From the NCBI GenBank assembly GCA_964418605.1, contig CAYQLY010000014.1:1-54103 (forward strand): a DNA stretch of 54,103 bases, written 5' to 3'. Positions 34,031-42,870 of this stretch are shown in pieces. The notes beneath the pieces are model-generated. The model searched no databases. It was not told the origin of the DNA and saw only the letters and a list, made by a program, of their open reading frames with translations. The number at the start of each line of letters is the position of its first letter. The stretch's first letter is position 1. This stretch comes from CAYQLY01 sp964418605. Lineage in GTDB: Bacteria > Bacteroidota > Bacteroidia > Cytophagales > Cyclobacteriaceae. Made by a program: the position numbers and the translations under genes.

Positions 34031-36487
34031 ATGGCAGAAGGAGAAAATATAATACCTATTAATATAGAAGATGAGATGCGAACAGCATACATTGATTATT
34101 CAATGTCTGTTATCGTTTCAAGAGCACTTCCAGATGTAAGAGATGGCTTAAAACCAGTTCATCGACGAGTTTTATATGCCATGTCAGAGCTCAGCTTAAC
34201 ACATAATCGTCCTTATAAAAAATCAGCTACGGTCGTAGGGGAAGTACTAGGTAAATACCACCCACATGGAGATGCAGCTGTCTATAATACGATGGTAAGA
34301 ATGGCACAAGAATGGTCATTGCGCTATCTATTAGTAGACGGTCAAGGAAACTTTGGTTCTATCGATGGTGATCCTCCTGCAGCGATGCGTTATACAGAGG
34401 TTCGATTGAAACGAATAGGTGAAGAGTTATTAGAGGATCTGAATAAAGAAACGGTTGACTTTCAATCTAATTTTGATGATTCATTACAGGAGCCTCAAGT
34501 TTTACCTGCTAAAATACCAAATCTCCTTGTTAATGGAGCATCTGGTATTGCTGTAGGAATGGCCACTAATATGCCTCCTCATAACCTAGGGGAAGTGGTA
34601 GATGGTATTACTGCCTATATAGATTCAAATGGATCCATCACTGTACAAGAGTTAACAAAACACATAAAAGCTCCTGACTTTCCAACAGGTGGTACAATAT
34701 ATGGCTATAAAGGGGTCAAAGAAGCCTACGAAACTGGTAGAGGACGTATTGTTATCCGAGGAAATGCAACCATTGAAAAAACAAAAGGCAACAGAGAGCA
34801 AATCATAGTTACAGAGATCCCTTTTATGATCAATAAAGCAACGATGATTGAAAAAACAGCACAACTGGTCAATGAACGACGCTTAGAAGGTATTTCTGAT
34901 ATACGAGATGAATCTGATCGAGATGGATTACGTATTGTATATGAACTTAAAAAAGATGCTAATGCTAATGTTGTATTAAATAATCTCTATAAACAAACTA
35001 CACTACAGTCTGCCTTTAGTGTCAATAACGTGACGCTAGTTAATGGAAGACCAATGACGCTTCATTTAAAAGATCTTATTAAGTATTTTGTAGATCATCG
35101 CCATGAAGTAGTTGTTCGACGAACAGAATTTGATTTACGTGAAGCAGAAAAAAGAGCTCATATATTAGAAGGCTATCTTATTGCACTTGATCATCTTGAT
35201 GAAGTCATTAAACTTATTCGAAACTCACGTGATCCTGATACAGCTAAAGACGGGTTAATGAAAAACTTTGATCTTTCCGAAATTCAAGCTAAAGCTATCT
35301 TGGATATGCGCTTACAACGTTTGACAGGCTTAGAAAGAGAAAAAATTATACAAGAACATAAAGAAGTAAAAAAACTAATCAAGGAATTAAAAGAAATATT
35401 AGCTGATGTCAATCTTCGAATGCAAATTATTAAAAAAGAACTTATCGAAATCAAAGAACGGTATGGCGATGCTCGAAGAACACAAATTGTACAAGAAGAA
35501 GGAGCTCTTGTAGAAGAAGATATTATACCTGATGAAGAAATGGTTATTACTATTTCACATCAAGGTTATATTAAACGAACACAGTTAAAAGACTATAAAA
35601 TTCAAGGTAGAGGAGGGATTGGTTCAAAAGGAGCTGCTAGCAAAGAAGATGACTTTACAGAACATTTATTTATTGCCTCCAACCATAACTATCTACTTAT
35701 TTTTACAGAAAATGGGAAAGTCTATTGGTTGAAAGTATATGGTATTCCTGAAGGAGCTAAAACAGCTAAAGGCCGTGCTCTTCAAAATCTAATCGCTATT
35801 GAAAAAGACGACAAGGTAAGAGCTGTTATTAATGTAAAAACACTTGATGATGAAAAGTACATTACAACAAACTATGTTATCATGTGTACAGAAAAGGGAA
35901 TCATTAAAAAAACCTCATTAGAGGCTTACTCAAGACCTAGACAAACAGGTATTAATGCCATTACTGTTCATGATGGTGATCGTTTAATTAATGTTTCCTT
36001 AACTAATGGAAAAAATGAGGTTGTTATGGCGCTTAAATATGGTCGAGCTATTCGGTTCAATGAAGAACAAGTTCGCTCAATGGGACGCACAGCGGCTGGT
36101 GTAAAAGGAGCTACATTAGCTGATGAAAATGATAAAGTTGTAGGAATGGTTTGCATTAACAATAAAAACTCTCAGTTATTAGTGGTATCAGAGAAGGGTT
36201 ATGGAAAACGTTCTGAACTAGATGATTATCGAATTACAAGTCGTGGTGGAAAAGGAGTAAAGACCATTAATGTTACCGAAAAAACAGGATTCTTAGTAGG
36301 AATCTTAGAAGTAACAGATAATGATGACTTAATGATTATTAATAAATCTGGTATTACCATAAGAACACCTATTTCTGAATTACGTGTTATGGGTAGAGCA
36401 GCACAAGGTGTAAGACTAATTAAGCTGAATGAAGATGATGCAATATCTTCTATTGCAAAAATAGAAAAATTAGAAAACGAAGAGTAG
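34031..36487 (+). CDS. gyrA: DNA gyrase subunit A
   Basis: The breakage-reunion subunit of gyrase, which with GyrB introduces negative supercoils. In 818 residues, the winged-helix/tower domain has RALPDVRDGLKPVHRRVLYA (31-50), KYHPHGDAAVYNTMVRMAQ (75-93) and catalytic Tyr121 in AAMRYTEVRL. The C-terminal beta-propeller starts near 510 with a GyrA-box variant QGRGGIG (canonical QRRGGKG) near 525-535, which supports gyrase rather than topoisomerase IV. Positions equal to E. coli Ser83 and Asp87 are Ala82 and Asn86, so both usual fluoroquinolone contacts are missing. A metalloprotease gene follows after 12 bases. Confidence 0.97.
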   Translation: MAEGENIIPINIEDEMRTAYIDYSMSVIVSRALPDVRDGLKPVHRRVLYAMSELSLTHNRPYKKSATVVGEVLGKYHPHGDAAVYNTMVRMAQEWSLRYLLVDGQGNFGSIDGDPPAAMRYTEVRLKRIGEELLEDLNKETVDFQSNFDDSLQEPQVLPAKIPNLLVNGASGIAVGMATNMPPHNLGEVVDGITAYIDSNGSITVQELTKHIKAPDFPTGGTIYGYKGVKEAYETGRGRIVIRGNATIEKTKGNREQIIVTEIPFMINKATMIEKTAQLVNERRLEGISDIRDESDRDGLRIVYELKKDANANVVLNNLYKQTTLQSAFSVNNVTLVNGRPMTLHLKDLIKYFVDHRHEVVVRRTEFDLREAEKRAHILEGYLIALDHLDEVIKLIRNSRDPDTAKDGLMKNFDLSEIQAKAILDMRLQRLTGLEREKIIQEHKEVKKLIKELKEILADVNLRMQIIKKELIEIKERYGDARRTQIVQEEGALVEEDIIPDEEMVITISHQGYIKRTQLKDYKIQGRGGIGSKGAASKEDDFTEHLFIASNHNYLLIFTENGKVYWLKVYGIPEGAKTAKGRALQNLIAIEKDDKVRAVINVKTLDDEKYITTNYVIMCTEKGIIKKTSLEAYSRPRQTGINAITVHDGDRLINVSLTNGKNEVVMALKYGRAIRFNEEQVRSMGRTAAGVKGATLADENDKVVGMVCINNKNSQLLVVSEKGYGKRSELDDYRITSRGGKGVKTINVTEKTGFLVGILEVTDNDDLMIINKSGITIRTPISELRVMGRAAQGVRLIKLNEDDAISSIAKIEKLENEE

Positions 36488-36499
36488 AAAAATAGATAA

Positions 36500-39022
36500 A
36501 TGAAAAAAAATAGTTTATTATTTATATTGCTTATATTATCTATATCTACTGTTTACGCAAAAAGAAAAAAAGACAAGAGTATTCCACAAAAGGATTCTTT
36601 AACTAAGAAAAAATCTTCTGTTGAGGAATTCACTAAACGATGCAAAAAATATGATGGCTTGTTTGTATTATATCAAGACACACTTAATGGCTCTTTATAT
36701 CTATTAATTACAAAAAACCAATTCAATAAAGAATATATTTACTTTTCAAATACAGTTGATGCTATTTCAGGTATAGGATTTCGAGGAAGCTATCGTGCAA
36801 ACGATATTATTGTTTTTCGAAAAAATTTCGATCGCATTGATCTTGTTAAACTCAACACCTCATTTTATTACAATCCTACGAGCCCTTTAAGCAAATCTTC
36901 TAATGCCAATGTGAGTCATTCTATTGTAGTAAGCGAACGAATAGAAAGCCAAGATGAAAGCAAAGGCTTTTATCTTATTAAAGCTGACAATATTTATTTG
37001 ACAGAATCCTTAGATCGAATTAAATATAATCCATCATCTTCAGCTAAACTAGGATTGGGTTCTTTAAATAAAGAAAAAACACGGTATACTAAACTTAAAA
37101 ATTTTACATCCAATACAGATGTTGAAGTAGAATATGTCTATGATAATTATGCCCCTAGTATTACGGAACAAAATGATGTCGCAGATGTACGGTATGTAAG
37201 TATTAAATTATATCATAGTTTCATAGAAGTACCCAATTCTAATTTCAAACCACGTCGCTATGATGAACGTGTTGCTCACAATCACGTTACAGTAAAAGAC
37301 TTAACAAGCTTAGACGAAAACTACAGTTACAATGATTTTATTCATAAATGGCATTTAGTTAAAAAAGATTCTTTAGCTCAACTTTCTGAACCAGTTGAGC
37401 CTATTACTTTTTGGATTGAAAATACAACGCCTTATGAGTTTAGGGAAACAATTAAAGAAGCTGTTTTAAAATGGAATAATGTATTTGAAAAAATTGGATT
37501 TAAAAATGCAGTTCAAGTATTTATTCAGCCTGATACTGCTGCATGGGAAGCAGAAGATATTCGCTATAATGTTATTCGATGGGTACCAAGCCCTCATCCT
37601 GCTGTAGGTGGATTAGGGCCACAGTTGGTTGATCCACGAACAGGCCAAATTATTGCAAGCGATATTTTACTAGAATATTTATCCATCAAATATAAAATCC
37701 ATTCTTCATCTTTAGTGACTAATGAATTTATAGAAGATGTAAACAGGTGTCAAGCTGCAGCCTTTTTAAGTTATGATGAAAATGCTCTTTTACTCGCAAT
37801 AGATGCTGAAAAAGAATCCAGTGTAAAAGAAAAACTCATGAAGCAATTTATATCCTATCTGGTTATTCATGAAACAGGACATGCCTTAGGGCTTGCCCAT
37901 AATTTTATGGGCGGTATGTTGTATTCTATTGATGATTTAAAAAATAATCAAAAAGAAATTTATCAAAACGGACTAGCAGGTTCAATTATGGATTATTTTA
38001 CCGCCAATTATCTGTTTTTTGATCAATCTAAAGATGACTATATTCTTCTCCCGGATAAACCAGGAATCTGTGATTATTGGTCTATTGAATGTGCTTACGC
38101 TGATGAATTAGCCAATGATCAAAAACGTTTGCAAAAAATAGCTTCTCAACTTACAAACCCTATCTTTCAAGTTGGTTATGGAGAAGAAGCAATGAATCAG
38201 CTAGACCGGGGTATAGATCCACGCGTAATGTTATTTGATTGGAGTAATGATCCTATTAGTTATGAAATTGAAAAGATTCAATTCTTAAATAAAAAAATAG
38301 ATCAACTTAAATCCAATTATTTAAATAAAAACTCTAATCAACCATTTACCAAATTAGCCTATACATATGCTAATCTGATATATGAGAAAGATCTTTCCTC
38401 TATGATTATTTCTAGATATATAGGAGGGGTTTTTGTAAATAAAAACTGGGGAGAAACAAATTTTTATAAGCCATTTACTCCTGTTTCTTACAAAGAACAA
38501 AAAAAAGCCATGCAGGCATTAAGTACTTACTTTTTTTCCGTAGAAAATAAAGACCTTTCAATTGATTTATTTCCCTATCTTAAACGAGCAAAAAGAGGAA
38601 GTGATCTTTCTTATTATGAAGATACTAAAATACATGATGCTATTTTAATAGGACAGCGTATAGCGTTAGTTCATTTACTTTCAACAACAACACTTAAGCG
38701 GATAATTAATACAGCTCTTTATGGAAACACGTATACCATTGACGAAATGATGGCTGATTTAACAACGGCTATATTTCAAAAAGATCTGTCCAAAAACATA
38801 TCTACACTTCGTCAAAACCTTCAATTGGAATATGTAGCTCAACTCATTGCTCATATGGAATCAAGTTATGATAAAATCATACAACGAGTTGCTTTTCAAG
38901 AAATAAAAAAAATTGAAAAAATGATAACAAGTACATTAAATAAATCTGACCTAAATAGTTCCACCAATTCACATAAACTTTTTATATTGCAAAAAATTAA
39001 ACGCGCATTATCTAATAATTAA
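36500..39022 (+). CDS. Secreted zinc-dependent metalloprotease (DUF5117/DUF5118-type)
   Basis: The 840 residues have a signal peptide (about 1-20, MKKNSLLFILLILSISTVYA). The N-terminal region (YDGLFVLYQDTLNGSLYLLI, RRYDERVAHNH) matches the Bacteroidota DUF5117/5118 proteins. The metzincin-type active site HETGHALGLAHN has His457, Glu458, His461 and His467, and is followed by a Met-turn candidate SIMDYF (about 495-500). Active-site residues are complete, so it should be a working peptidase in the periplasm or outside. It starts 12 bases after gyrA and is followed by a TPR gene 6 bases later. Substrate is unknown. Confidence 0.88.
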   Translation: MKKNSLLFILLILSISTVYAKRKKDKSIPQKDSLTKKKSSVEEFTKRCKKYDGLFVLYQDTLNGSLYLLITKNQFNKEYIYFSNTVDAISGIGFRGSYRANDIIVFRKNFDRIDLVKLNTSFYYNPTSPLSKSSNANVSHSIVVSERIESQDESKGFYLIKADNIYLTESLDRIKYNPSSSAKLGLGSLNKEKTRYTKLKNFTSNTDVEVEYVYDNYAPSITEQNDVADVRYVSIKLYHSFIEVPNSNFKPRRYDERVAHNHVTVKDLTSLDENYSYNDFIHKWHLVKKDSLAQLSEPVEPITFWIENTTPYEFRETIKEAVLKWNNVFEKIGFKNAVQVFIQPDTAAWEAEDIRYNVIRWVPSPHPAVGGLGPQLVDPRTGQIIASDILLEYLSIKYKIHSSSLVTNEFIEDVNRCQAAAFLSYDENALLLAIDAEKESSVKEKLMKQFISYLVIHETGHALGLAHNFMGGMLYSIDDLKNNQKEIYQNGLAGSIMDYFTANYLFFDQSKDDYILLPDKPGICDYWSIECAYADELANDQKRLQKIASQLTNPIFQVGYGEEAMNQLDRGIDPRVMLFDWSNDPISYEIEKIQFLNKKIDQLKSNYLNKNSNQPFTKLAYTYANLIYEKDLSSMIISRYIGGVFVNKNWGETNFYKPFTPVSYKEQKKAMQALSTYFFSVENKDLSIDLFPYLKRAKRGSDLSYYEDTKIHDAILIGQRIALVHLLSTTTLKRIINTALYGNTYTIDEMMADLTTAIFQKDLSKNISTLRQNLQLEYVAQLIAHMESSYDKIIQRVAFQEIKKIEKMITSTLNKSDLNSSTNSHKLFILQKIKRALSNN

Positions 39023-39028
39023 AAACAC

Positions 39029-40183
39029 ATGAACATGAAAAAGTACTACTATACACTTATTGCTCTAGCAGTCTGCATGACTGTAAAGCTGTATGCTCAA
39101 AACTCTGCTGTCACAAAAGCAGAAACATACATGACAGAAGGTAAACTTGATCTTGCTAAAGAGCAAATTGACCTGGCTGTTGCACATGAAAAAACAATGA
39201 ATAAGGGAAGAACTTATTATGTGAAAGGCAATATCTATCAAAGTATATTCCTATCGAAAGAAGATAAATATAAAAATTTAGCACAAAGTCCTGAGCTTAT
39301 TGCATTTGAAGCTTATAAAAAAGTTTACGAATTAGAAGGAAAAAATTCAATCATCCGTGCCAATACCGAAATAGAAATGGAAAACTTCTATCGCAATGTT
39401 CTTAACAAAGGAGCAGAATCATATCAAAGCAATGATTATAAACAATCACAATCCTACTTTAATACATCAACATTGATTAACCCAAAAGACACAACAGGTT
39501 TTTTATATTTAAATGTAGTTGCGTTGCAAAACCAAGATTATCCTGTAGCTAAAAATGCATGTATCAAATTATTGGAATTAAAATATGACAAAGTAGATAT
39601 TTATAAAAATCTTATCTACATTGCAAGAGCTATCGATCGTGATGAAGCTAAGGCATTAGAATTAGTTCAAACAGCGAAACAAAAATTCCCTGGTGATAAA
39701 AGTATAGCTCAAGAAGAAATCAATATACTGATTTCAACTAATAGGACAGATGAGGCGAAAAATAAACTTACAGAGTCTATTACAAAAGATCCGTCTAATC
39801 CGAGCCTTTATTATACATTAGCATATATGAATGAGCAAACTAAAAGTCTAGATGATGCTATTGTCAACTATAAAAAAGCAATTGAATTAAAACCAGATTA
39901 TTTTGAGGCATGTTACAACTTAGGAGTTCTTTATTATAATAAAGCCGCAGATATTTTAAAAGAAGTTAATAGCATGAACATGGAGCGCTATAAAAAAGAA
40001 GGTAAAAAAATGGAAGCAGAGGGAGCAAAACAACTTGAGGCCTCATTACCTTATTTTGAGAAAGCATACGAGCTCAATAATGCAGATGCTGCAATTATAG
40101 AAACATTATATACGGTTTATACCCGTTTAAATAAAACAGCAGAAGCAGCTAAAATGAAAAAAGTACTGGATGTAAAAAAATAA
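39029..40183 (+). CDS. Exported TPR-repeat protein
   Basis: The 384 residues start with a signal peptide (about 1-24, cleaved near LYAQNS) and carry several tetratricopeptide repeats: ESYQSNDYKQSQSYFNTST near 130, NPSLYYTLAYMNEQTKSLDD near 250, and a canonical repeat with AIELKPDYFEACYNLGVLYY near 285-305. A Lys/Glu-rich helical insert follows near 313-335. It is probably cotranscribed with the metalloprotease just upstream and may be its scaffold (inference). MKKY at the third residue is an alternative start. Confidence 0.85.
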   Translation: MNMKKYYYTLIALAVCMTVKLYAQNSAVTKAETYMTEGKLDLAKEQIDLAVAHEKTMNKGRTYYVKGNIYQSIFLSKEDKYKNLAQSPELIAFEAYKKVYELEGKNSIIRANTEIEMENFYRNVLNKGAESYQSNDYKQSQSYFNTSTLINPKDTTGFLYLNVVALQNQDYPVAKNACIKLLELKYDKVDIYKNLIYIARAIDRDEAKALELVQTAKQKFPGDKSIAQEEINILISTNRTDEAKNKLTESITKDPSNPSLYYTLAYMNEQTKSLDDAIVNYKKAIELKPDYFEACYNLGVLYYNKAADILKEVNSMNMERYKKEGKKMEAEGAKQLEASLPYFEKAYELNNADAAIIETLYTVYTRLNKTAEAAKMKKVLDVKK

Positions 40184-40203
40184 TAGCATCTAGCTATTAG
40201 CTT

Positions 40204-40242
40204 ATAAAAGAATCCTGCTCAAATAGGATTCTTTTATTTTTA
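40204..40242 (+). terminator. Terminator after the TPR gene
   Basis: ATAAAAGAATCCT (40204-40216), 8-base loop, perfect 13-bp complement (40225-40237), then TTTT. It closes the gyrA-metalloprotease-TPR run. Confidence 0.88.
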
Positions 40243-40315
40243 GATAGACACAAGATACATCTCATTAAATAATTATGTATATTTATTTTTTTAAATAAAC
40301 TTAGCTTAGTTTATA

Positions 40316-41428
40316 GTGCTAAAACACGATCAGAAAAAATTACGCGAAAATGTTCAAACCGAAGTAGACGCATCGTATCTCTATAAACTCGTTTCTGAGC
40401 TAGAAAAAGATGAAGAAATAGCATCTTACTATTCTCAAATGTCGAACATAGAAAAAGGACATGCTCTTAAATCAATTGAAAAGGCAGCCGCACTTCATCT
40501 ACCTTTGGACAAATTACTAAAACCTTCTTGGCGTGCTAAAATAATTGGGAAGTTGGGACGTTTATTAGGCTCTAACTTAATTCTAAGTATTTTACTACAT
40601 ACTGAAAAAAGTATTTCACAGGCTACTTTAAAAACAAAATCGTCTAAGGGTGAAAAAATACTTGGCAATGAAAATAGACATGTTGAAATACTAAAATCCA
40701 TTCAACAACTTAATATTGGAAAACTTTCAAAAATCGAAAAAAGACATCGGAATATTGGAGGGAATGCTTTACGAGCAGCAGTACTAGGAGCAAATGATGG
40801 ACTTGTTTCAAATATGTGCTTGGTAATGGGTGTTGCTGGAGCATCAATAGGTACAAAAGAAATAGTAATAGCAGGATTAGCAGGCTTATTAGCTGGTGCT
40901 TTTTCAATGGCTTTAGGAGAATGGATATCTGTTAAAAGTTCGCAAGAGCTTTATGAAAAACAAATTCAGCTAGAAATGGAGGAAATTGAAAATAGTCCTG
41001 AAGAAGAAAAACAAGAACTTATTCTTTTATACAAAGCAAAAGGTTTTTCAGAAGAAGAGGCTAGTTCATTAGCTGAAAAAGCATTTGCAGATACCAAAAA
41101 TACTCATGCTATTCTTTTAAAAGAAGAACTAGGTGTTAATGCTGATGAATTGCAAGGTTCTCCTTGGGAAGCAGCCATTGCTTCATTTATATTTTTTGTA
41201 ATAGGAGCAATCATACCTGTTATATCTTTCTTATTTTTATCAGGAAATATATCTATTGTAATAAGTTTATGTTGCAGTATTGTAGGACTTTTTTTAATGG
41301 GGGCATCTATCACATTATTTACCGGTCGAAGTGTTTGGATGGCTGGCCTAAGACAAGTTTTATTTGGTCTGCTAGCAGCAGCTATTACATTCAGCATAGG
41401 GAAACTTATTGGTGTATCTATTCAATAA
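40316..41428 (+). CDS. Ferritin-like domain fused to VIT1/CCC1-family metal transporter
   Basis: The 370 residues begin with GTG. Residues 1-140 form a four-helix ferritin-like (rubrerythrin-type) domain with likely metal ligands in TEVDASYLY, NIEKGHA (Glu and His) and NENRHVEIL (ExxH). The C-terminal part is a VIT1/CCC1 transporter of about five TM helices, with ALRAAVLGANDGLVSNMCLV and AGAFSMALGEWISVKSSQEL followed by the Glu-rich cytosolic metal-binding region (about 220-280). It likely moves Fe2+ or Mn2+ across the membrane, with the ferritin-like domain sensing or delivering the metal. The direction of transport is not shown by sequence. Confidence 0.88.
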   Translation: MLKHDQKKLRENVQTEVDASYLYKLVSELEKDEEIASYYSQMSNIEKGHALKSIEKAAALHLPLDKLLKPSWRAKIIGKLGRLLGSNLILSILLHTEKSISQATLKTKSSKGEKILGNENRHVEILKSIQQLNIGKLSKIEKRHRNIGGNALRAAVLGANDGLVSNMCLVMGVAGASIGTKEIVIAGLAGLLAGAFSMALGEWISVKSSQELYEKQIQLEMEEIENSPEEEKQELILLYKAKGFSEEEASSLAEKAFADTKNTHAILLKEELGVNADELQGSPWEAAIASFIFFVIGAIIPVISFLFLSGNISIVISLCCSIVGLFLMGASITLFTGRSVWMAGLRQVLFGLLAAAITFSIGKLIGVSIQ

Positions 41429-41477
41429 AAAGTAATTCTATGCTTTTGTTTTAAGAATAAGATAATGTAGATTTACG

Positions 41478-41500
41478 TTTTTAAATAACCTTTAAACAAC
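41478..41500 (+). repeat. 23-base direct repeat, copy 1 (upstream of dehydratase)
   Basis: The sequence TTTTTAAATAACC plus TTTAAACAAC occurs here and, identical over 23 bases, at 42595-42617. This copy is 59 bases before the dehydratase ATG and just after a candidate -7-like TAGATTTA at 41468-41475. I saw no third copy in the window. Confidence 0.85.
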
Positions 41501-41559
41501 TATCAAAAAAATAGAGATGTTATTTTAGAGGAAGGACTAAAGTTACTAAACTAGTATTT

Positions 41560-42504
41560 ATGGTATTATCTATTTCTTTCGATGAGATAAAAAAAGCATC
41601 TGATCGAATTCATTCCTACATTCATCAAACCCCTGTTCTTACATCACAGCATATAGACCAATTAGTATCTGCGAATTTCTATTTTAAGTGTGAAAATTTC
41701 CAAAAAGTTGGAGCTTTTAAAATGCGTGGTGCTTCCAATGCTGTACTTCAACTTACAGAAGAAGATAGAAAAAATGGAATAGCAACACATTCATCTGGTA
41801 ATCACGCCCAAGCTATTGCATTAATTGCTTCTCAATTGAAAATCCCATCTTACATTGTTATGCCTTCTAACACTCCAAAAACAAAAAAAGAGGCTGTAGC
41901 CGGATATGGAGGTAAGATTATAGAATGTGAGCCTACTTTACAAAGTAGAGAACATACACTAAACTCCATTATTGAAAAAACAGGAGCGATTTTTATTCAT
42001 CCTTATAATGATGATCAAATCATAGCAGGTCAAGCTACAGCAGCTTTGGAATTATTAAATAAAATAAAAGATTTAGACTATGTTATTGCGCCTGTTGGTG
42101 GTGGAGGTTTGCTGAGTGGAACAGCTCTAGCTGCTCATTATCTATCACCAACTACTCAAGTGATAGGTGTAGAGCCTGAACTAGCTAATGATGCTTACAG
42201 ATCTTTGCAAACAGGTATTCTACAACCTGCTGTTCCAACGCAAACTATAGCTGATGGATTACGAGGGGCGTTAGGAACAAAAACATTTCCTATTATTCAA
42301 CACTTGGTAGAAAAAATAATTTGTGTGAGTGAAGAAGAGATCACACAAACAATGAAACTTATTATGGAACGAATGAAAATAGTAATAGAGCCATCTGCTG
42401 CTGTTCCATTAGCTGGGATTTTAAAAGAAAAAAAGAATTTTGAAGACAAGAGAATAGGTATTATTATTTCTGGAGGCAATATAGATTTAAATTATTTAAT
42501 TTAA
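41560..42504 (+). CDS. PLP-dependent threonine dehydratase / serine racemase family enzyme
   Basis: The 314 residues form a fold-type II PLP enzyme. The Schiff-base Lys54 lies in GAFKMRGASNAV, the SSGNHAQA substrate loop at about 84-91, and the PLP-phosphate glycine loop PVGGGGLLSG at about 179-188; SGGN near the C-terminus binds the pyridine N. It lacks the C-terminal ACT-like regulatory domain of biosynthetic IlvA, so it is of the catabolic TdcB or serine racemase type (threonine to 2-oxobutyrate plus ammonia, or serine turnover). It stands alone, 120 bases upstream of the RiPP-like peptide. Confidence 0.9.
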   Translation: MVLSISFDEIKKASDRIHSYIHQTPVLTSQHIDQLVSANFYFKCENFQKVGAFKMRGASNAVLQLTEEDRKNGIATHSSGNHAQAIALIASQLKIPSYIVMPSNTPKTKKEAVAGYGGKIIECEPTLQSREHTLNSIIEKTGAIFIHPYNDDQIIAGQATAALELLNKIKDLDYVIAPVGGGGLLSGTALAAHYLSPTTQVIGVEPELANDAYRSLQTGILQPAVPTQTIADGLRGALGTKTFPIIQHLVEKIICVSEEEITQTMKLIMERMKIVIEPSAAVPLAGILKEKKNFEDKRIGIIISGGNIDLNYLI

Positions 42505-42594
42505 TATTAACCCTTAGCATGATGATGTTATTCTTAATTTTAATTTATTATTAATAGTGTTTTTCTAAAAAAAATATTTATATTTATTTAAATA

Positions 42595-42617
42595 TTTTTA
42601 AATAACCTTTAAACAAC
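42595..42617 (+). repeat. 23-base direct repeat, copy 2 (upstream of precursor peptide)
   Basis: Identical to 41478-41500, here ending 7 bases before the ATG of the 60-residue peptide. It may be a shared leader or regulator site, or mark a duplication of the dehydratase leader. The rest of the gap 42505-42594 is AT-rich; a weak TATATTTA lies inside it and no clear promoter was found. Confidence 0.85.
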
Positions 42618-42624
42618 AAATATT

Positions 42625-42807
42625 ATGAAAAGTTCAAAAAAAACATTAACACTTAAAAAAGAAACTGTAATCCAAATGAGTCCATTTTCTTTAATGAAAA
42701 AAAATGGAGGGCTTATAAAATTCGATCCGTATGGCGGCAAATCAGATTTTATTACTAATTGCGGATGCCCTAAATCTTATCCTCAAAATTGTTGCGATAA
42801 CGTTTAA
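42625..42807 (+). CDS. Cys-rich RiPP-type precursor peptide
   Basis: A 60-residue peptide. The leader TLTLKKETVIQMS resembles the LxLxKETI leaders of Bacteroidota natural-product (lanthipeptide-like) precursors. Two Gly-Gly motifs follow, at 28-29 and 37-38. The tail after the second is 22 residues with Cys46, Cys48, Cys56 and Cys57 in NCGCP and NCCDNV, and ends in Val. Ser40, Thr44 and Ser51 could be modified, but no LanB/LanC/LanM lies nearby. The next gene, 63 bases on, is an MccB-like adenylating enzyme, so a ribosomal peptide modified by that enzyme is the best reading. The product is unknown. Confidence 0.75.
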   Translation: MKSSKKTLTLKKETVIQMSPFSLMKKNGGLIKFDPYGGKSDFITNCGCPKSYPQNCCDNV

Positions 42808-42820
42808 TTTAATCTAATTT

Positions 42821-42860
42821 AAAAAAGCAATTCTATAATTTTATAGAATTGCTTTTTTTA
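42821..42860 (+). terminator. 17-bp hairpin terminator/attenuator between precursor and E1-like gene
   Basis: A perfect 17-bp stem (42821-42837 with 42842-42858), loop ATTT, and the stem closes in a T7 run. It sits 13 bases after the peptide stop and 10 bases before the E1-like start. It probably ends most transcripts after the peptide and lets a fraction read through, giving more substrate than enzyme. Confidence 0.88.
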
Positions 42861-42870
42861 TTTCTATTAT

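Noticed and set aside
33880..34062. 60-residue frame between rpoD and gyrA
   Set aside because: It overlaps the hairpin at 33886 and the gyrA start, and has no recognisable domain.
41164..41454. 96-residue frame inside the VIT transporter gene
   Set aside because: It is an alternate frame of conserved membrane-coding DNA with no start context and a Tyr/Ile/Cys-rich shadow product.
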